Assembly: GCA_026393775.1 (NCBI GenBank) | Contig: JAPKZM010000238.1 | Location: 1 to 6,532 of the forward strand | Direction of reading: 5' to 3' | Length of the DNA stretch: 6,532 bases | Source: Candidatus Aminicenantota bacterium | Lineage (GTDB): Bacteria; Acidobacteriota; Aminicenantia; UBA2199 | Shown: positions 5,702 to 6,532 of the stretch, one piece after another | Layout: every line of letters begins with the position of its first letter | How positions within the stretch are numbered: the first letter of the stretch is position 1 | Translations under genes and position numbers: made by a program | The notes under the pieces: model-generated | Databases searched by the model: none | What the model was told of the DNA's origin: nothing | Seen by the model: the letters and a program-made list of their open reading frames with translations, nothing else

Positions 5702-6426
5702 TAGCGGTCGTCCATGGCCACGCGAAAGCCGACCACATTCAGGCGCCGGTCCGGCCGCTCATTGCTGCGGTTGGCCGAGCGGATCAGGTCGGGCCCGTTC
5801 TTCCAGGAACCGCCCCGGACCACGCGGCTGCTGCCGCTGATCGGGCCGCGCGGATCACGAAGGGGAGACACCTGAAAATACTGGACGCTGTACCAGTCGG
5901 CGACCCATTCCCAGACATTGCCGGCCATGTCCAGAAGGCCGTAATGAGATTCCCCGGCCGGAAACGAACCGACCGGAGCGCTGAAAGGGAAACCGTCGCC
6001 TTCGCCCTTCATGTTAACACTTTTGGTCGTCGGCGCGCTGCTTCCCCAGGGATACTTGGAGCGGGCCGCCTTTTCCCATTCGGCTTCGCTGGGCAGGCGG
6101 AAATTTCGGAGCGCCTTTTTCGACAGCCATTGACAATAGCTTACCGCGTCCTCCCAGGAAACGTTGATCACCGGACGGTTGCCACGTCCCCAGCCCTCGT
6201 CGCCAGGGAGGGAGCGCCCGGTTTCGCGGCAGAAAAAGTCGTATTGCTCAAAAGTCACCTCGGTTTTCCCCAGCCAAAAATCACGGATAAACACCTTGTG
6301 GGCAGGGTGCTCGTCCTCATCACCTTGGCCGCTGGGAGAGCCGATGACAAAATCCCCGGCCGGGATACACACCATGACCGTACGGTTGAAAAAAACCTGT
6401 TCGACAAAGCCCTTGGCGTTGCGCAC
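5701..6426 (-). CDS. SUMF1/formylglycine-generating-enzyme-like domain protein, non-catalytic
   Basis: About 241 residues, almost entirely one SUMF1 (FGE-sulfatase, C-type-lectin-like) domain. Visible signatures: IPAGDFVIGS (21-30), FWLGKTEVTFEQYDFFC (50-66), RPVINVSWEDAVSYCQWLS (84-102), FRLPSEAEWEKAAR (109-122), YGLLDMAGNVWEWVADWY (162-179), RVVRGGSW (201-208) and GFRVA (233-237). True FGE oxidises a sulfatase Cys using a Cys pair after RGGS; here that stretch is KNGPDLIRSANRS with no Cys, and the only cysteines are 20, 66 and 98. It is therefore probably a binding or structural member, not a sulfatase activator. No signal peptide or membrane segment is seen. The start is uncertain: GTG 6426 has no clear Shine-Dalgarno, ATG 6375 (MVCIPAG) would also leave the domain intact, and the frame is open up to a TAG at 6460-6462. 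It overlaps the methyltransferase start by one base. Confidence 0.88.
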   Translation of the reverse strand: MRNAKGFVEQVFFNRTVMVCIPAGDFVIGSPSGQGDEDEHPAHKVFIRDFWLGKTEVTFEQYDFFCRETGRSLPGDEGWGRGNRPVINVSWEDAVSYCQWLSKKALRNFRLPSEAEWEKAARSKYPWGSSAPTTKSVNMKGEGDGFPFSAPVGSFPAGESHYGLLDMAGNVWEWVADWYSVQYFQVSPLRDPRGPISGSSRVVRGGSWKNGPDLIRSANRSNERPDRRLNVVGFRVAMDDR

Positions 6427-6532
6427 GCCGCCGACCGCCGCGGTTCCCGGTTTCGACAGCTATCTGTCCAACAACGTCGCCAACAGTTCGGTAGATCTAG
6501 TTTTTGTCTCACTGCCCGCCACGCCGCCGGGC
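6427..6532. other. Unassigned right flank
   Basis: About 106 bases upstream of the SUMF1 gene. On the minus strand, in the SUMF1 frame, 6460-6532 reads as a possible 23-codon gene end (...TELLATLLDR) closed by TAG at 6460-6462. The stretch from there to the GTG also reads with GC-rich codons. A plus-strand frame (open from ATG 6374 to the window edge) shares the same wobble positions, so codon usage cannot decide between them. I see no convincing promoter, repeat or RNA. Confidence 0.3.

Noticed and set aside
6255..6512. 85-residue minus-strand frame overlapping the SUMF1 start
   Set aside because: Arg/Cys/Ser-rich shadow composition and out of frame with the SUMF1 domain.
6374..6532. Plus-strand open frame from ATG 6374 to the window edge
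   Set aside because: It overlaps the SUMF1 N-terminus antisense, shares wobble positions with the minus frame, and has no ribosome site or recognisable motif. It cannot be fully excluded without more sequence.
1..6532. CRISPR array, tRNA, rRNA, insertion sequence or att site
   Set aside because: No direct-repeat series, no tRNA cloverleaf or conserved rRNA blocks, no transposase or terminal inverted repeats were seen on either strand.

Overview
The window is a compact chromosomal stretch of a GC-rich Gram-negative bacterium. I estimate GC in the high fifties percent by eye, not by count. It carries eight protein-coding genes or gene fragments, no RNA genes, no CRISPR and no mobile element. 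The outer-membrane gene lpxB (lipid A synthesis) and a pair of type II secretion/type IV pilin-like proteins place it among lipid A-making diderms. The pilin pair is of a kind I associate with Acidobacteriota and Aminicenantota (former OP8): one has a C-terminal 'DVxS...ALDG..Y.DW' end, the other an 'EEELLFRGRQYV...LRKLY.DP...W' body. That lineage call is an inference from remembered family resemblance, not a search.

Left half, plus strand (1-2829): the 3' end of purN (purine synthesis), a small secreted protein I do not recognise, and a full recG (branched-DNA helicase). They are joined by 4-base start/stop overlaps (ATGA, then TTGA), so they look like one translationally coupled operon. recG uses a TTG start with no visible Shine-Dalgarno.

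Right half, minus strand (2848-6532, read right to left): a SUMF1/formylglycine-generating-enzyme-like domain protein lacking the catalytic cysteines, then a SpoU/TrmH-family rRNA 2'-O-methyltransferase (RlmB-like) overlapping it by one base. A terminator hairpin with a U6 tail follows, directly abutting an extended -10 promoter (TGC-TATAAT). This promoter would start transcription at or next to the A of the pilin ATG, predicting a leaderless mRNA. It drives a three-gene unit: major pseudopilin-like protein, minor pseudopilin-like protein lacking the +5 glutamate, and lpxB (4-base ATGA overlap with the minor pseudopilin).

recG and lpxB converge with only 18 bases between stop codons, and a 6-bp inverted repeat contains both stops. 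Nothing looks like a wholly new defence or mobile system; most of the window is housekeeping. The points most worth checking are the terminator/promoter/leaderless junction at 4941-4978, the pseudopilin-lpxB operon, the altered GExSGD motif of LpxB, the unrecognised secreted protein between purN and recG, and the degenerate SUMF1 protein with an unclear start.
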